A stretch of DNA of 64,000 nucleotides. It comes from Sulfurifustis variabilis. Its GTDB lineage: Bacteria > Pseudomonadota > Gammaproteobacteria > Acidiferrobacterales > Sulfurifustaceae. Both the position numbers and the translations under genes were made by a program. Under the pieces are notes generated by a model. That model had not been told where the DNA came from and did no database searches. It saw only the letters and a program-made list of their open reading frames with translations. This document shows, piece by piece, positions 23,881 to 33,091 of this stretch. Location of the stretch: the NCBI RefSeq assembly GCF_002355415.1, contig NZ_AP014936.1, forward strand, positions 2,356,001 to 2,420,000. The letters are read 5' to 3'. Position 1 is the stretch's first letter; each line of letters begins with the position of its first letter.

Positions 23881-23958
23881 ATGCGGATTATTCTACTGTG
23901 GCTACTCGGGGTACCCCTGAGCGTCATCGTCCTGTTGATGCTGTTCGGTATCCTTTGA
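23881..23958 (+). CDS. 25-residue membrane miniprotein under sigma-54 control
   Basis: Starts MRIILLWLLGVPLSVIVLLM and ends LFGIL, a single membrane helix with a Gly-Val-Pro kink. GGAGG lies 7 bases before the ATG and a full-consensus sigma-54 promoter starts transcription about 22 bases before it, so this very short gene has strong support. Nothing else is encoded downstream on this strand before the convergent CDGSH gene. Function unknown; the size and shape recall regulatory membrane miniproteins that bind larger membrane partners. Confidence 0.7.
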   Translation: MRIILLWLLGVPLSVIVLLMLFGIL

Positions 23959-23967
23959 CGCGTCGTG

Positions 23968-24192
23968 TCATGCCGGCTTGTCGGCGCTGCCGGGAACGGC
24001 CGCCTCAGCCGCGCAAAAACCGATCCTGGTGTGGGTGCCGTCGCAAAACGGCTTGCTCGTCGATCCGCCGCACCGGCAAAGGGCGAACGGGCGGCGGGGA
24101 ACCGGATAAGGCTTGCCGTTCCAGTCGACGAGCTCGACGTCGTCTCCCTCTACGAGATAGGGACCATTCTGTCGCACGGTTATTCTTGCCAT
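23968..24192 (-). CDS. CDGSH iron-sulfur domain protein
   Basis: 74 residues. The motif C-R-C-G-G-S-T-S-K-P-F-C-D-G-T-H (residues about 39-54) gives the three Cys and one His that hold a labile [2Fe-2S] cluster in the mitoNEET family. The N-terminal strand ITVRQNGPYLVEGDDVELVD is usual. It may sense redox or move clusters. It lies downstream of ilvD's strand-mate direction, starting 98 bases before the ilvD stop. Confidence 0.93.
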   Translation of the reverse strand: MARITVRQNGPYLVEGDDVELVDWNGKPYPVPRRPFALCRCGGSTSKPFCDGTHTRIGFCAAEAAVPGSADKPA

Positions 24193-24289
24193 TGAGCGGC
24201 TCCTGTTGTGGTTCGGTATGGATGTATGGTTGTGAACCGCGTTCCCGGGCGCGGCCGGGACGAGACGGGTGCGCCCGGGAGAACGGCTG

Positions 24290-25969
24290 CTACTCGTCCG
24301 TCACGCAGCCCTCGGAAGCGCTCCTGACGTTCTTGATGTATTTGTAGAGGGTCCCGCGCGCGGCCTTGAAGGGCGGCATGGTCCATGCCGCACGGCGTCT
24401 CGCCATCTCCTCGTCGCTCACCCCCACGCTCAGCGCGTTCTCCGCCGCGTCGATCGTGATCACGTCGCCGTCGCGGATGAGCGCGATCGGCCCCCCTTCC
24501 TGGGCCTCGGGCACGACGTGGCCGATGATGAAGCCGTGCGAGCCTCCGGAGAAGCGGCCATCGGTGATGAGCGCGACGTCCTTGCCCAGTCCCGCGCCCA
24601 TGATCGCGGATGTCGGCGTCAGCATCTCCGGCATGCCCGGGCCACCCTTCGGGCCCTCGTACCGGATCACGACCACCTCGCCCTTCCGGATCTCGCCGCG
24701 TTCGAGCGCCGCGAGCATGTCCTCCTCGGCGTCGTACACGCGCGCGGGCCCGCGAAAGACGAGCCCCTCCTTGCCGGTGATCTTCGCGACCGCGCCGCCG
24801 GGCGCGAGATTGCCCTTGAGGATGCGGATGTGACCGGACGGCTTGATCGGGTCGCTCAATCGCCGCACCACGTCCTGTCCCGGCGGCAGACCGGGCAGGT
24901 CCTTGAGGTTCTCCGCGAGCGTCTTTCCGGTGACCGTGTAGCATTCGCCGTTGAGCAACCCCTCCTGCAGGAGATACTTCATCACCGCCGGCGTGCCGCC
25001 GACCTTGTGAAGGTCCTCCATCACGTAGCGCCCGCTCGGCTTGAGGTCCGCGATGTACGGCACGCGGTCGGATACCTTCTGGAAATCGTCGATCGTGAGC
25101 GACACGCCGACGGCGCGCGCCATGGCGATCAGGTGGAGGACGGCGTTGGTCGATCCGCCCAGGGCCATCACCATCACCATCGCGTTCTCGAACGCCTCCC
25201 GCGTCATGATGTCGCGCGGCTTGAGATCGATCTCGAGCAGGTGACGCACGGCCGCGCCGGCGCGGCGGCACTCCTCCTTCTTGGCGTCGTCCACCGCCGG
25301 CGTGGACGAGCTGTAGGGCAGCGACATGCCGAGCGCCTCGATCGCGCTCGCCATCGTGTTCGCGGTGTACATGCCGCCGCAGGCACCCGGACCGGGGCAG
25401 GAATGCTTCACGATGTCGGCACGCGCGTCGTCCGTGATCTTGCCGGCCAGATACGCCCCGTAACTCTGGAACGCCGAGACGATGTCGAGGGTGTCATGGT
25501 CGCGGTGCCCCGGCTTGATCGTGCCGCCGTACACCATGAGCGAAGGCCGGTTGAGCCGGCCCATCGCCATCAGGCAGCCGGGCATGTTCTTGTCGCAGCC
25601 GGGAATCGTGACCAGGGCATCGTACCACTGCGCCGCGACCACCGTTTCGATGGAATCGGCGATCAGGTCCCGCGACTGCAGGGAGTAGCTCATCCCTTCC
25701 GTGCCCATCGAGATGCCGTCGGATACGCCGATGGTGTTGAACCGCAGGCCGACGAGATCGGCTGCCGCCACGCCCTCCTTCACGAAGGCGGCCAGGTCGT
25801 TCAGATGCATGTTGCAGGTGTTGCCTTCCCACCAGACGCTGGCGATACCCACCTCGGGTTTGGCCATGTCGGCCTCGCTGAGCCCCGCGCCGTAGAGCAT
25901 GGCCTGCGAGGCGCCCTGGGACCGGGGTTCGGTGATTCGGCTGCTGTAGCGGTTGAGCTTCTTCGACAC
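24290..25969 (-). CDS. ilvD: Dihydroxy-acid dehydratase
   Basis: 559 residues from a GTG ([12 protein letters not shown]) behind TTGGAGTC. This enzyme of valine, leucine and isoleucine synthesis dehydrates dihydroxy acids with an Fe-S cluster. Its cluster cysteines are visible in [18 protein letters not shown] and [17 protein letters not shown]. The C-terminal [19 protein letters not shown] is the family signature. The length fits the standard IlvD. Divergent from pyrD. A GC-rich 10-bp hairpin without T-run lies between its stop and the CDGSH gene. Confidence 0.97.
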   Translation of the reverse strand: MSKKLNRYSSRITEPRSQGASQAMLYGAGLSEADMAKPEVGIASVWWEGNTCNMHLNDLAAFVKEGVAAADLVGLRFNTIGVSDGISMGTEGMSYSLQSRDLIADSIETVVAAQWYDALVTIPGCDKNMPGCLMAMGRLNRPSLMVYGGTIKPGHRDHDTLDIVSAFQSYGAYLAGKITDDARADIVKHSCPGPGACGGMYTANTMASAIEALGMSLPYSSSTPAVDDAKKEECRRAGAAVRHLLEIDLKPRDIMTREAFENAMVMVMALGGSTNAVLHLIAMARAVGVSLTIDDFQKVSDRVPYIADLKPSGRYVMEDLHKVGGTPAVMKYLLQEGLLNGECYTVTGKTLAENLKDLPGLPPGQDVVRRLSDPIKPSGHIRILKGNLAPGGAVAKITGKEGLVFRGPARVYDAEEDMLAALERGEIRKGEVVVIRYEGPKGGPGMPEMLTPTSAIMGAGLGKDVALITDGRFSGGSHGFIIGHVVPEAQEGGPIALIRDGDVITIDAAENALSVGVSDEEMARRRAAWTMPPFKAARGTLYKYIKNVRSASEGCVTDE

Positions 25970-26068
25970 GGATCGACTCCAACACATGCTGCGCACTGGC
26001 GGGGGGCGCATACCTTACCAGAGGCAGGGCCTCCGACGAAGCGCGTACGAACCGCGTGCCCAAGCGGG

Positions 26069-26074
26069 TACAAT
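26069..26074 (+). promoter_or_regulatory. Possible -10 element upstream of pyrD
   Basis: TACAAT in GC-rich surroundings, 26 bases before the TTG start of pyrD. No convincing -35 found. Confidence 0.3.
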
Positions 26075-26099
26075 CCGCGAAAAGCGCCGACCGCCGCCC

Positions 26100-27218
26100 T
26101 TGTATCGTCTCATTCGCCCTTTTCTCTTCCGCCTCGATGCCGAACGCAGCCACCGGTTGACGTTCGGGATGATGCGGGCGGGATACCGTGTTCCCGGTGT
26201 CTCTCCCCTGGTGCGCGCCGTCTGCGCGAACCGCGTGCCATCCCTGCCGGTCGAGGCGATGGGACTCCGGTTCCCGAACCCGCTAGGGCTTGCCGCCGGC
26301 CTGGACAAGGACGGACGCCATGCGCGGGGGCTGGCGGACTTCGGCTTCGGCTGGCTGGAGCTCGGCACCGTCACCCCGCGGGCGCAGCCGGGCAACCCCG
26401 GGCCGCGCATGTTCCGGCTCACCGCCGAACATGCGCTCATCAACCGCATGGGTTTCAACAACCCCGGCGTCGATGCCTTCGTGCGCCATCTCGGCGGCGG
26501 CCCCAAGCCGTGCCTGCTCGGCATAAACATCGGCAAGAACCGCGATACCCCCGTCGAGCGGGCGGTCGAGGACTACGTGCATGCCCTGCGCGCGGTGTAC
26601 ATCCATGCGGCTTACGTCGCCGTGAACGTCTCGTCCCCCAATACGCCCGGGCTGCGCGCGCTCCAGGAACAGTCGCGCCTGGAGGAGCTGCTCGGTGCCC
26701 TGAAGCTCGAGCAGGCGGCACTCACGCGGGCGCACGGCCTGTACGTCCCCATCGCCCTGAAGATCGCTCCCGACCTTACCGACGAACAGCTCGACACCAT
26801 CGCCCGCCTCGTACTGGAGCACCGATTCGACGCCGTCATCGCGACGAACACCACGCTCGCCCGTCCCGGAGTCGGCCATGCCCTGCTGGCCGGCGAAGCG
26901 GGCGGTTTGAGCGGGCGGCCGCTCAGGGAGCGCGCCACCGTCGTGATCCACAAGCTTCACGCGCAACTGCAGGGCCGTGTCCCGATCATCGGCGTCGGAG
27001 GCATCGAGAACGCGGACGACGCCTGGGAAAAGCTGCTGGCGGGAGCCGATCTCGTCCAGATCTACACCGCTCTCGTCTACGAGGGGCCGGGGATCGTTCG
27101 GCGCATCGTCGCCGGGCTGGCCGAGCGGGTACGTGCCTCCGGGCACGCCACCCTCGTCGAAGCGGTGAAGGCGGCGCGTCCGGCCCCGGCTGCCGCGCCC
27201 ACCGCGCGGCCGGCCTGA
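26100..27218 (+). CDS. pyrD: Dihydroorotate dehydrogenase (quinone), class 2
   Basis: 372 residues from a TTG (LYRLIRPFLFRLDAERSH), chosen because class 2 enzymes begin with this membrane-associating helix; the longer upstream frame has no family match or ribosome site. FMN-site segments: GLAAGLDKDGRHARGLADFGFG, INRMGFNN, INIGKN, VNVSSPNTPGLR (with the catalytic Ser) and GVGGIENADDAWEKLLAGADLVQIYTA. It oxidises dihydroorotate with quinone in pyrimidine synthesis. The C-terminus has about 25 extra Ala/Pro residues. Confidence 0.94.
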   Translation: MYRLIRPFLFRLDAERSHRLTFGMMRAGYRVPGVSPLVRAVCANRVPSLPVEAMGLRFPNPLGLAAGLDKDGRHARGLADFGFGWLELGTVTPRAQPGNPGPRMFRLTAEHALINRMGFNNPGVDAFVRHLGGGPKPCLLGINIGKNRDTPVERAVEDYVHALRAVYIHAAYVAVNVSSPNTPGLRALQEQSRLEELLGALKLEQAALTRAHGLYVPIALKIAPDLTDEQLDTIARLVLEHRFDAVIATNTTLARPGVGHALLAGEAGGLSGRPLRERATVVIHKLHAQLQGRVPIIGVGGIENADDAWEKLLAGADLVQIYTALVYEGPGIVRRIVAGLAERVRASGHATLVEAVKAARPAPAAAPTARPA

Positions 27219-27368
27219 GCAGCGGCGGTCCGCTCACTTATATATATAGAGATCGACCGGCGGGCTGTGGCGACCCGCCCGACCCTCGTCCATACTTCGG
27301 GGGAGCAGACCCCACATCCGGCTCGCGCAACGGACGGACCGGCAGGCCAAGGAGCGGCTATTCGCGTC

Positions 27369-29528
27369 ATGTCAGGGACCAGCCCGGCACATTGCCCCGC
27401 GCCCGGTAAGCGCCCTCTTACGCTGCTCGGCCTTCGTACACGCCTGGCCCTCACGGTCCTCGCTACCGCCCTCGTCCCCGCAATTCTCCTGACCGCGGGG
27501 ACGACGCCCCTCACGGTCGGCGTCACGGTCGTCGTCGCGCTTGCGCTCGCCTGGGCCGGCGTGGGTCGGTTCGTCATCCAGCCGCTGCGCGACCTCCTGT
27601 ACCGGCTGGGAATTCCGCACGACGTCGGTGAAGACGCGGGACTGCAGGTGGCGGCGGCGCAGGTCGCGGCGAAGCACGAGGTGCACAAGCGCGAGATCGA
27701 TCGTCTGAAGCGGGGCCACGGGCTGTTCGCCGGCATCAACGCCGCCGCGCGCCAGGCACGCGACCGCGATCTGCTGCTCCGCGAAGTATGCACGCTGGCG
27801 ACGCGTAGCGGCGGATTTCGCCACGCCTGGGTGGGGGTGTACGACTCCACGGAGCGCGCCTTCGCGCCGCTGTGGCACGACGGCGGCGGCGAAGTGCACC
27901 TCGGCGATTTCCGCCTGGCGCTCGACGGACCGGGAGCCGGCATCGCGGCGGCGCTCCTCGCCGGGCACACGGTGACGAGCGACGACATCGCCCTCGATCC
28001 GCGCTTCGACGCCGGGCGCCCGGAGGCGCTCGCGCAAGGTCTCCGATCGTGCGCCTACCTGCCGCTGCGCACGGGCGGCGACGTGGTCGCGACCCTCGGC
28101 CTGTACGCGGAACGTCCCGGCTTTTTCGATACCGCCGAGGTATCGCTCCTGGAAGAGATCAGGGATGAAGTGTCGCTGTGTCTCGATTACCTCGACAAGG
28201 AAGAGGCGCTGCATCACCTGGCGTATTACGACGCCCTGACCGGCCTGCCCAACCGCGTGCTGTTCGCCGACCGCCTCGACCAGGCGCTGGCGCGGGAACG
28301 CTACCGGCGCCGGCACGTGGCGGTCCTCATGGCGCACGTCGACCGCTTCAAGGAGATCAACAGCCTCCACGGGCACCCGGTCGGAGACGCCCTCTTGCGC
28401 GAGATCGCCCGACGCCTGAGCGATGCGATACGCACGGGCGACACGATCGCGCGCACCGGCACGGCGGCGTTCGGCCTCATACTCACGGACGTGGCCCAGC
28501 CGGGCGACGCCGCCATCGTCGCCCGCAAGATCGCCCGGACGCTCGAGGCGCCGGTCGAGATCGAAGGGCGCGAGTTCTACATCACGCTCGGCATCGGCGC
28601 CTCGGTCGCGCCCGGGGACGGCAACGACACGGAAACCCTCCTGCGCAATGCCGACACCGCGCTGCACATGGTCGGGAACGAGTCGGGTACGCGTTACCGC
28701 CTGTACACTCCCGAGATCGACGCGCGGGCGCGCAACCGCTTCGAGATCGAACGCGAGCTCCGGCGCGCGATCGAACGCCGAGAGCTCGAGCTCCACTATC
28801 AGCCGATCGTCGATCTGAAGGACCTGCGGGTGATCGGGGCCGAAGCACTGCTCCGCTGGCACAACGCCCGCCTCGGGCCGGTCTCTCCCGGAATCTTCAT
28901 TCCCATCGCCGAGCAGAACGGGCTGATCGTGCCGATCGGCGAATGGGTCCTCAAGCGGGCGTGCGAGCAGGCCCGCCGCTGGAAGGGACTCGGGCTGCCG
29001 AGCCGCATCGCCATCAACACGTCCGCGATCCAGCTCCGCGACCCCGAGTTCGACCGCCGCGTGCTCGCGGTACTCTCCGGGGAAGACGGGGCGCCGGGGC
29101 CGCTTCTTCTCGCTCTCGAGATTACCGAATCGAATCTGATGGACAACGCCGAGCAGTCGGCGGAGCACCTCGACCGGCTGCGCGGCAGGGGCGTCGCGGT
29201 GTCGATCGACGATTTCGGCACCGGCTATTCCTCGCTCACCTACCTCAAACGTCTTCCCGTCGACACGCTCAAGATCGACATCGGGTTCATCCGCGACCTC
29301 ACGCACGACCCCGACGACGCGGCGATCGTCAAGGCGATCGTCGCACTCGCACACAGCCTCGAGCTCACCGTCGTCGCCGAAGGCGTCGAGACACCCGAGC
29401 AGCTGGAACTGCTGCGCCGGCTCGGCTGTGACGCCGCGCAGGGATTCCTCTTCAGCCCGGCCGTGACGCCGGAGCGCTTCGAGTCGCTGAGCCGGGCCGG
29501 ATTCGCCGGGATTCCGGCCGCGCAGTAG
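27369..29528 (+). CDS. GAF + degenerate GGDEF + EAL protein (probable c-di-GMP phosphodiesterase)
   Basis: 719 residues from ATG 27369 (a GTG at 27267 would add 34). Two short membrane helices near residues 15-60 are followed by a GAF-like domain (about 105-270), a GGDEF domain whose signature reads GTAAF at residues 364-368, and an EAL domain. The EAL catalytic set looks complete: EALLRW at 492, ITESNLM, DDFGTGYSSL, LKIDIGFI and VAEGVET. So it should break down c-di-GMP and not make it. It fits with the two PilZ genes at 14-15 kb. Confidence 0.93.
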   Translation: MSGTSPAHCPAPGKRPLTLLGLRTRLALTVLATALVPAILLTAGTTPLTVGVTVVVALALAWAGVGRFVIQPLRDLLYRLGIPHDVGEDAGLQVAAAQVAAKHEVHKREIDRLKRGHGLFAGINAAARQARDRDLLLREVCTLATRSGGFRHAWVGVYDSTERAFAPLWHDGGGEVHLGDFRLALDGPGAGIAAALLAGHTVTSDDIALDPRFDAGRPEALAQGLRSCAYLPLRTGGDVVATLGLYAERPGFFDTAEVSLLEEIRDEVSLCLDYLDKEEALHHLAYYDALTGLPNRVLFADRLDQALARERYRRRHVAVLMAHVDRFKEINSLHGHPVGDALLREIARRLSDAIRTGDTIARTGTAAFGLILTDVAQPGDAAIVARKIARTLEAPVEIEGREFYITLGIGASVAPGDGNDTETLLRNADTALHMVGNESGTRYRLYTPEIDARARNRFEIERELRRAIERRELELHYQPIVDLKDLRVIGAEALLRWHNARLGPVSPGIFIPIAEQNGLIVPIGEWVLKRACEQARRWKGLGLPSRIAINTSAIQLRDPEFDRRVLAVLSGEDGAPGPLLLALEITESNLMDNAEQSAEHLDRLRGRGVAVSIDDFGTGYSSLTYLKRLPVDTLKIDIGFIRDLTHDPDDAAIVKAIVALAHSLELTVVAEGVETPEQLELLRRLGCDAAQGFLFSPAVTPERFESLSRAGFAGIPAAQ

Positions 29529-29582
29529 TGCGCGAAACGGAAGGCCCGGAGGATGCCGGGTGGGGCGGGAAGGCGGAGCGCT

Positions 29583-30692
29583 TCAGGCGAGCGCGCGGGT
29601 GAGGGCCTCGCAGACGCGATCGATGTGCCTTTCCGGCATGCCGGGATAGATGGGGAGCGAGAGGTTCTCTTCCGTCAGGCGCTCACAGACCGGAAGGCTG
29701 CCCGGCCGGTAGTCCAGGCGCCGGTACACCTCCTGCAAATGCAGGCCCTGCGGGTAGCAGAGCGCCGTCGGGATGCCCGCGTCGGCCAGCGCCTGGCGCG
29801 CGGCATCGCGCCCACGCGGGATGCGGACGGTGTAGAGGTTGTAGGCGTGTTCCGCGCCGGCGGCGGTTGCCGGCACGACGAGCGCCGTGCCGGCGAGGCG
29901 GCGGTCGTAGGCGCGGGCCACGCCGCGGCGACCGTCGATGTCGGCGCGGACGCGGCGCAGCTTGATCCGGAGCAACGCGGCCTGGATCTCGTCCAGGCGG
30001 CTGTTGCACCCGACCTCGACGTGAATGAACGGCTTCACCGCGCCGTGGTTGCGCAGCCGGCGGACGTGCTCGTTCACCGCGTCGCTGTTCGTCGTGATCA
30101 TCCCGCCGTCCCCGTAGCAGCCGAGCACCTTCGTCGGATAGAAACTGAAGCTGCCGGCATCGCCCATCGATCCCACGACCCTGCCGCCGACCGTGGCGCC
30201 GAACGACTGCGCGCAGTCCTCGATTACCGCGAGCTTGTGCCGGCGCGCGATCTCCCCGAGCGCCGACATGTCGCACGGATGGCCGAAGATGTGCACCGGA
30301 ACGATCGCCCGCGTGCGGTCCGTCACGCGCTCGGCCACGCTCTTCGGGTCGAGCGTGAAACTCGCCGGATCGATGTCGGCAAACACCGGCGTCGCGCCGA
30401 CGACATCGATCGCCTCGCTGGAGGCGAAGAACGTGTAGGGCGTGGTGATGACCTCGTCGCCCGGCCCGATCCCGAGCGCGCGCAGGCTGAGGATGAGGGA
30501 GTCGGTTCCGTTGGCGACGCCGATCGCGTGCTTGACGCCGACGTACTCCGCGAACTCGCGTTCGAAGTCGGCCACGTTGGGCCCGAGGATGAAGCTGCCC
30601 TTCGCCCCGGTCTCCCGGATCGCGGCAAGCCATTCGGCCTCGAGCGCGCCGAACTGCGCGGTGAGGTCGAGGAACGGAACGGGATCGGTCAC
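29583..30692 (-). CDS. DegT/DnrJ/EryC1 family sugar aminotransferase (GnnB- or WbpE-like)
   Basis: 369 residues from a GTG overlapping the stop of the dehydrogenase gene (GTGA). PLP-binding Lys lies in FSFYPTKVLGCYGDGG; other signatures are GVANGTDSLILSL, TPYTFFASSEAI and VIEDCAQSFGAT. It would transaminate a 3-keto nucleotide sugar. Pairing with a Gfo/Idh dehydrogenase occurs both in GnnA-GnnB (UDP-GlcNAc3N for lipid A) and in WbpB-WbpE (O-antigen uronate). With no other O-antigen genes here I favour the GnnB-type role, by inference. Confidence 0.88.
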   Translation of the reverse strand: MTDPVPFLDLTAQFGALEAEWLAAIRETGAKGSFILGPNVADFEREFAEYVGVKHAIGVANGTDSLILSLRALGIGPGDEVITTPYTFFASSEAIDVVGATPVFADIDPASFTLDPKSVAERVTDRTRAIVPVHIFGHPCDMSALGEIARRHKLAVIEDCAQSFGATVGGRVVGSMGDAGSFSFYPTKVLGCYGDGGMITTNSDAVNEHVRRLRNHGAVKPFIHVEVGCNSRLDEIQAALLRIKLRRVRADIDGRRGVARAYDRRLAGTALVVPATAAGAEHAYNLYTVRIPRGRDAARQALADAGIPTALCYPQGLHLQEVYRRLDYRPGSLPVCERLTEENLSLPIYPGMPERHIDRVCEALTRALA

Positions 30693-31648
30693 GACTGTAT
30701 CTTCTCCTTGACGAGCATGGCGACGCGCAGCGCTTCCAGTCCCACCCGCCCGTCGACGAGCGGGCGGCTGCGGTGGCGCACCGCGTCCACGAAATAGGCG
30801 AGCTCGGTGTCGAGCGGCGGGCGCGGCTCTATCGCGAGCACCTCGGTCACGATCTTCGGCCACTTGCCGCCCGCCTCGTCCGGCACGGCGCGCACGACCT
30901 CGAGCTTCTGGTCGATGTAGTCCAGGCCGTAGTAGTGCTCGTTGCCGAAGATGCGGATGCGGCGCAGCTTCTTGTTCGAGACGCGGCTCGCGGTCACGTT
31001 GGCGACCGCCCCGTTCTCGAACTCGATGCGCGCGTTGGCGATGTCCACGTGCTCGGTGATGACCGGGATACCGTCCGCGGCGATCGACCGGATGTTCGAC
31101 TTCACGAGCGACAGCACGATGTCGATGTCGTGGATCATGAGGTCGGTCACCACGTCGACGTCGATCGCGCGCTCGACGAAGGTGCCGAGACGGTGCACTT
31201 CGAGAAACCGCGGGTTCGTGACGCGCCGGGCCAGCTCCATGATGCCGGCGTTGAACCGCTCCAGGTGGCCGACCTGGAAGACGACGCCCTTGCTCTCCGC
31301 GAGCTCGACCAGCTCCTCGGATTCGCCGAGCGTAGGGGCGATCGGCTTCTCCATCAGCATGTGCACGCCGCGCTCGAGGAACGGCCGGGCCACGGCCGCA
31401 TGGTAGACGGTCGGCACCACGATGCTCACCGCCTCGACCCGTTCGAGCAGCTCCTGGGGGTCGGTACAGGCAAGGCAGCCGTGCTGCTCGGCGACCGACC
31501 GCGCCCGCGCACCGTCCACGTCGGCGACGCCGACGAGCTCGACGTCGGGCATGGAAGCGTAGATGCGCGCGTGGAAGCGTCCGAGGTAGCCGACGCCGAT
31601 GACGCCGACGCGCAGCCGACCGGCAGGGGCGGGTTGGGGATCCGTCAT
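30689..31648 (-). CDS. Gfo/Idh/MocA family nucleotide-sugar dehydrogenase (GnnA- or WbpB-like)
   Basis: 319 residues. NAD-binding Rossmann start LRVGVIGVGYLGRFHARIYA, the EKPIAPTLGESEEL segment with the catalytic EKP Lys, and GHLERFNAGIMEL in the C-terminal domain. It would oxidise a UDP-sugar at C3 to feed the coupled aminotransferase. The pair gnnA-gnnB supplies UDP-GlcNAc3N for amide-linked lipid A in Acidithiobacillus. A TATAAT-like box at 31706-31711 (minus strand) may be its -10. Confidence 0.88.
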   Translation of the reverse strand: MTDPQPAPAGRLRVGVIGVGYLGRFHARIYASMPDVELVGVADVDGARARSVAEQHGCLACTDPQELLERVEAVSIVVPTVYHAAVARPFLERGVHMLMEKPIAPTLGESEELVELAESKGVVFQVGHLERFNAGIMELARRVTNPRFLEVHRLGTFVERAIDVDVVTDLMIHDIDIVLSLVKSNIRSIAADGIPVITEHVDIANARIEFENGAVANVTASRVSNKKLRRIRIFGNEHYYGLDYIDQKLEVVRAVPDEAGGKWPKIVTEVLAIEPRPPLDTELAYFVDAVRHRSRPLVDGRVGLEALRVAMLVKEKIQS

Positions 31649-31705
31649 GTCGTGAGGGGCGTTCGATCCTTGGGCCGCGCTCGAAGGGGCGTCGCGGGCG
31701 CGGCG

Positions 31706-31711
31706 ATTATA
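31706..31711 (-). promoter_or_regulatory. Possible -10 box (TATAAT) of the dehydrogenase-aminotransferase operon
   Basis: Perfect TATAAT on the minus strand, about 58 bases before the ATG at 31648, in GC-rich DNA. No clear -35. Confidence 0.35.
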
Positions 31712-31780
31712 CTATGCCCTACTCTGTATGAGCATTCGGGCCGACGCGCCCTCACATTCGCAGCGTCAAGGGGAACCGCC

Positions 31781-32623
31781 ATGCCACGAAGCGTCCTCGT
31801 CACCGGCTGTTCGAGCGGAATCGGCAAGTCCGTCGCGTTCGGGCTCAAGGCGCGCGGCTACCGGGTCTACGCCACCGCCCGCAGGCCCGCCGACGTGGCG
31901 GCGCTGCGGGAGGCCGGCCTCGATGCCCTGTTTCTCGATCTGGATTCGTCGGAATCCATCCGGATCGCCGTCGATGAGGTGCTCTCGCGCACCGCCGGCA
32001 GGCTCCACGGGCTGGTCAACAACGCCGCGTACGGCCAGCCCGGGGCCGTCGAGGATTTGAGCCGCGAAGCGCTGCGGGCACAGTTCGAGACCAACCTCTT
32101 CGGAACGCACGAGCTCACCGCGCGCCTCCTGCCGGCATTCCGCGCCCGGAACGAGGGCCGAATCGTGCAGATCAGCTCGCTGCTCGGGCTGGTTTGCCTG
32201 GCCTATCGCGGGGCATACAACGCCTCCAAGTTCGCTCTCGAGGCGCTTACGGACACCCTTCGACTGGAGCTGCGGGGGAGCGGGATACGGATCAGCCTCG
32301 TCGAGCCCGGTCCGATCGCGACCCGGTTTCGGGACAACGCCTACGCCGCCTACAAGCGGCACATCGACCCGACGGGAAGCGTACACCGGTCGAACTACGA
32401 GCACATGGAGCGGCGCCTGGCCGGCCGCGGGGGACCGCTCCCCTTCACCCTTCCGGCGGAGGCCGTCCTGCCCAAGGTGGTGCACGCGCTCGAGGCGCGC
32501 CGGCCGCGGCCGCGGTACGCGGTTACCGTGCCCACCCGCTTCTTCGCCGTCGCGCGCCGCCTGCTCCCGACGACCGCGCTCGATCGGCTCCTGTGGCGCG
32601 TCAGTGGGGCGGGACGGCGCTGA
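31781..32623 (+). CDS. Short-chain dehydrogenase/reductase (SDR)
   Basis: 280 residues from the ATG behind AAGGGGAACC. Classical SDR motifs: TGCSSGIGKS (cofactor), NNAAYG, the serine in IVQISSLLGL and YRGAYNASKFALEAL (catalytic Tyr and Lys). After the cofactor strand, TARRPADVAAL points to NADP. The long C-terminal part, with KVVHALEARRPRPRYAVT, is that of the 17-beta-HSD/YbbO-like group that acts on lipids or steroids. Substrate unknown. Confidence 0.92.
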   Translation: MPRSVLVTGCSSGIGKSVAFGLKARGYRVYATARRPADVAALREAGLDALFLDLDSSESIRIAVDEVLSRTAGRLHGLVNNAAYGQPGAVEDLSREALRAQFETNLFGTHELTARLLPAFRARNEGRIVQISSLLGLVCLAYRGAYNASKFALEALTDTLRLELRGSGIRISLVEPGPIATRFRDNAYAAYKRHIDPTGSVHRSNYEHMERRLAGRGGPLPFTLPAEAVLPKVVHALEARRPRPRYAVTVPTRFFAVARRLLPTTALDRLLWRVSGAGRR

Positions 32624-32716
32624 GGGATCGCCCCCGCCCGGGGCTGTCACCCATTTGCCGGCCGCCGGCGTTGACTCTCTTGTCCGCCCATACCGGGCCC
32701 CGACGGAGGACAAGAC

Positions 32717-33067
32717 ATGAAAAAGACCCTGCTCGCCCTGGCCGGCGCACAGGTTCTGGCCCTCGGCCTCGGAAGCTCGCCGGCCTCGGCCGGCGAGGTC
32801 CGGGTGCACGTGCACCTGGGCTTCCCGCACGTGATCTACGCGCCGCCGGTCGTGGTTCACCCGCCCGTCGTGTACCACGCCCCCGTGTATTACCCGCCGC
32901 GGGTGATTTACCATCAGCCGCCACCGCGGCATCACGACCGGCATCACGGGCATGGGTACCACCATGGCAAGCATTACCACGCGGCCCCCGCGTACCGCGC
33001 CGGGCACGGGCGGAAGGGGTTCGCGGACGTTGTGCGTGGGCCGCGCCACGACGGCCGGCGGGGCTGA
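32717..33067 (+). CDS. Secreted His/Tyr/Pro-rich protein
   Basis: 116 residues behind GGAGGACAAG. Signal peptide cut after ASA (about residue 25). The mature part contains VHVHLGFPHV, repeated PPVV/YHAPVYYPP segments and a dense His cluster (HHDRHHGHGYHHGKHYH). Such composition suggests binding of copper, nickel or zinc outside the inner membrane, though this is inference. The ECF sigma gene follows 24 bases later. Confidence 0.75.
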   Translation: MKKTLLALAGAQVLALGLGSSPASAGEVRVHVHLGFPHVIYAPPVVVHPPVVYHAPVYYPPRVIYHQPPPRHHDRHHGHGYHHGKHYHAAPAYRAGHGRKGFADVVRGPRHDGRRG

Positions 33068-33091
33068 TACCGGCGGCCGATTGGGCGTCGT

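Noticed and set aside
27236-27251. TATATATATA run before the GGDEF/EAL gene as a strong promoter
   Set aside because: AT-rich and eye-catching, but no -35 at proper distance and about 120 bases from the chosen start; support too thin for a feature.
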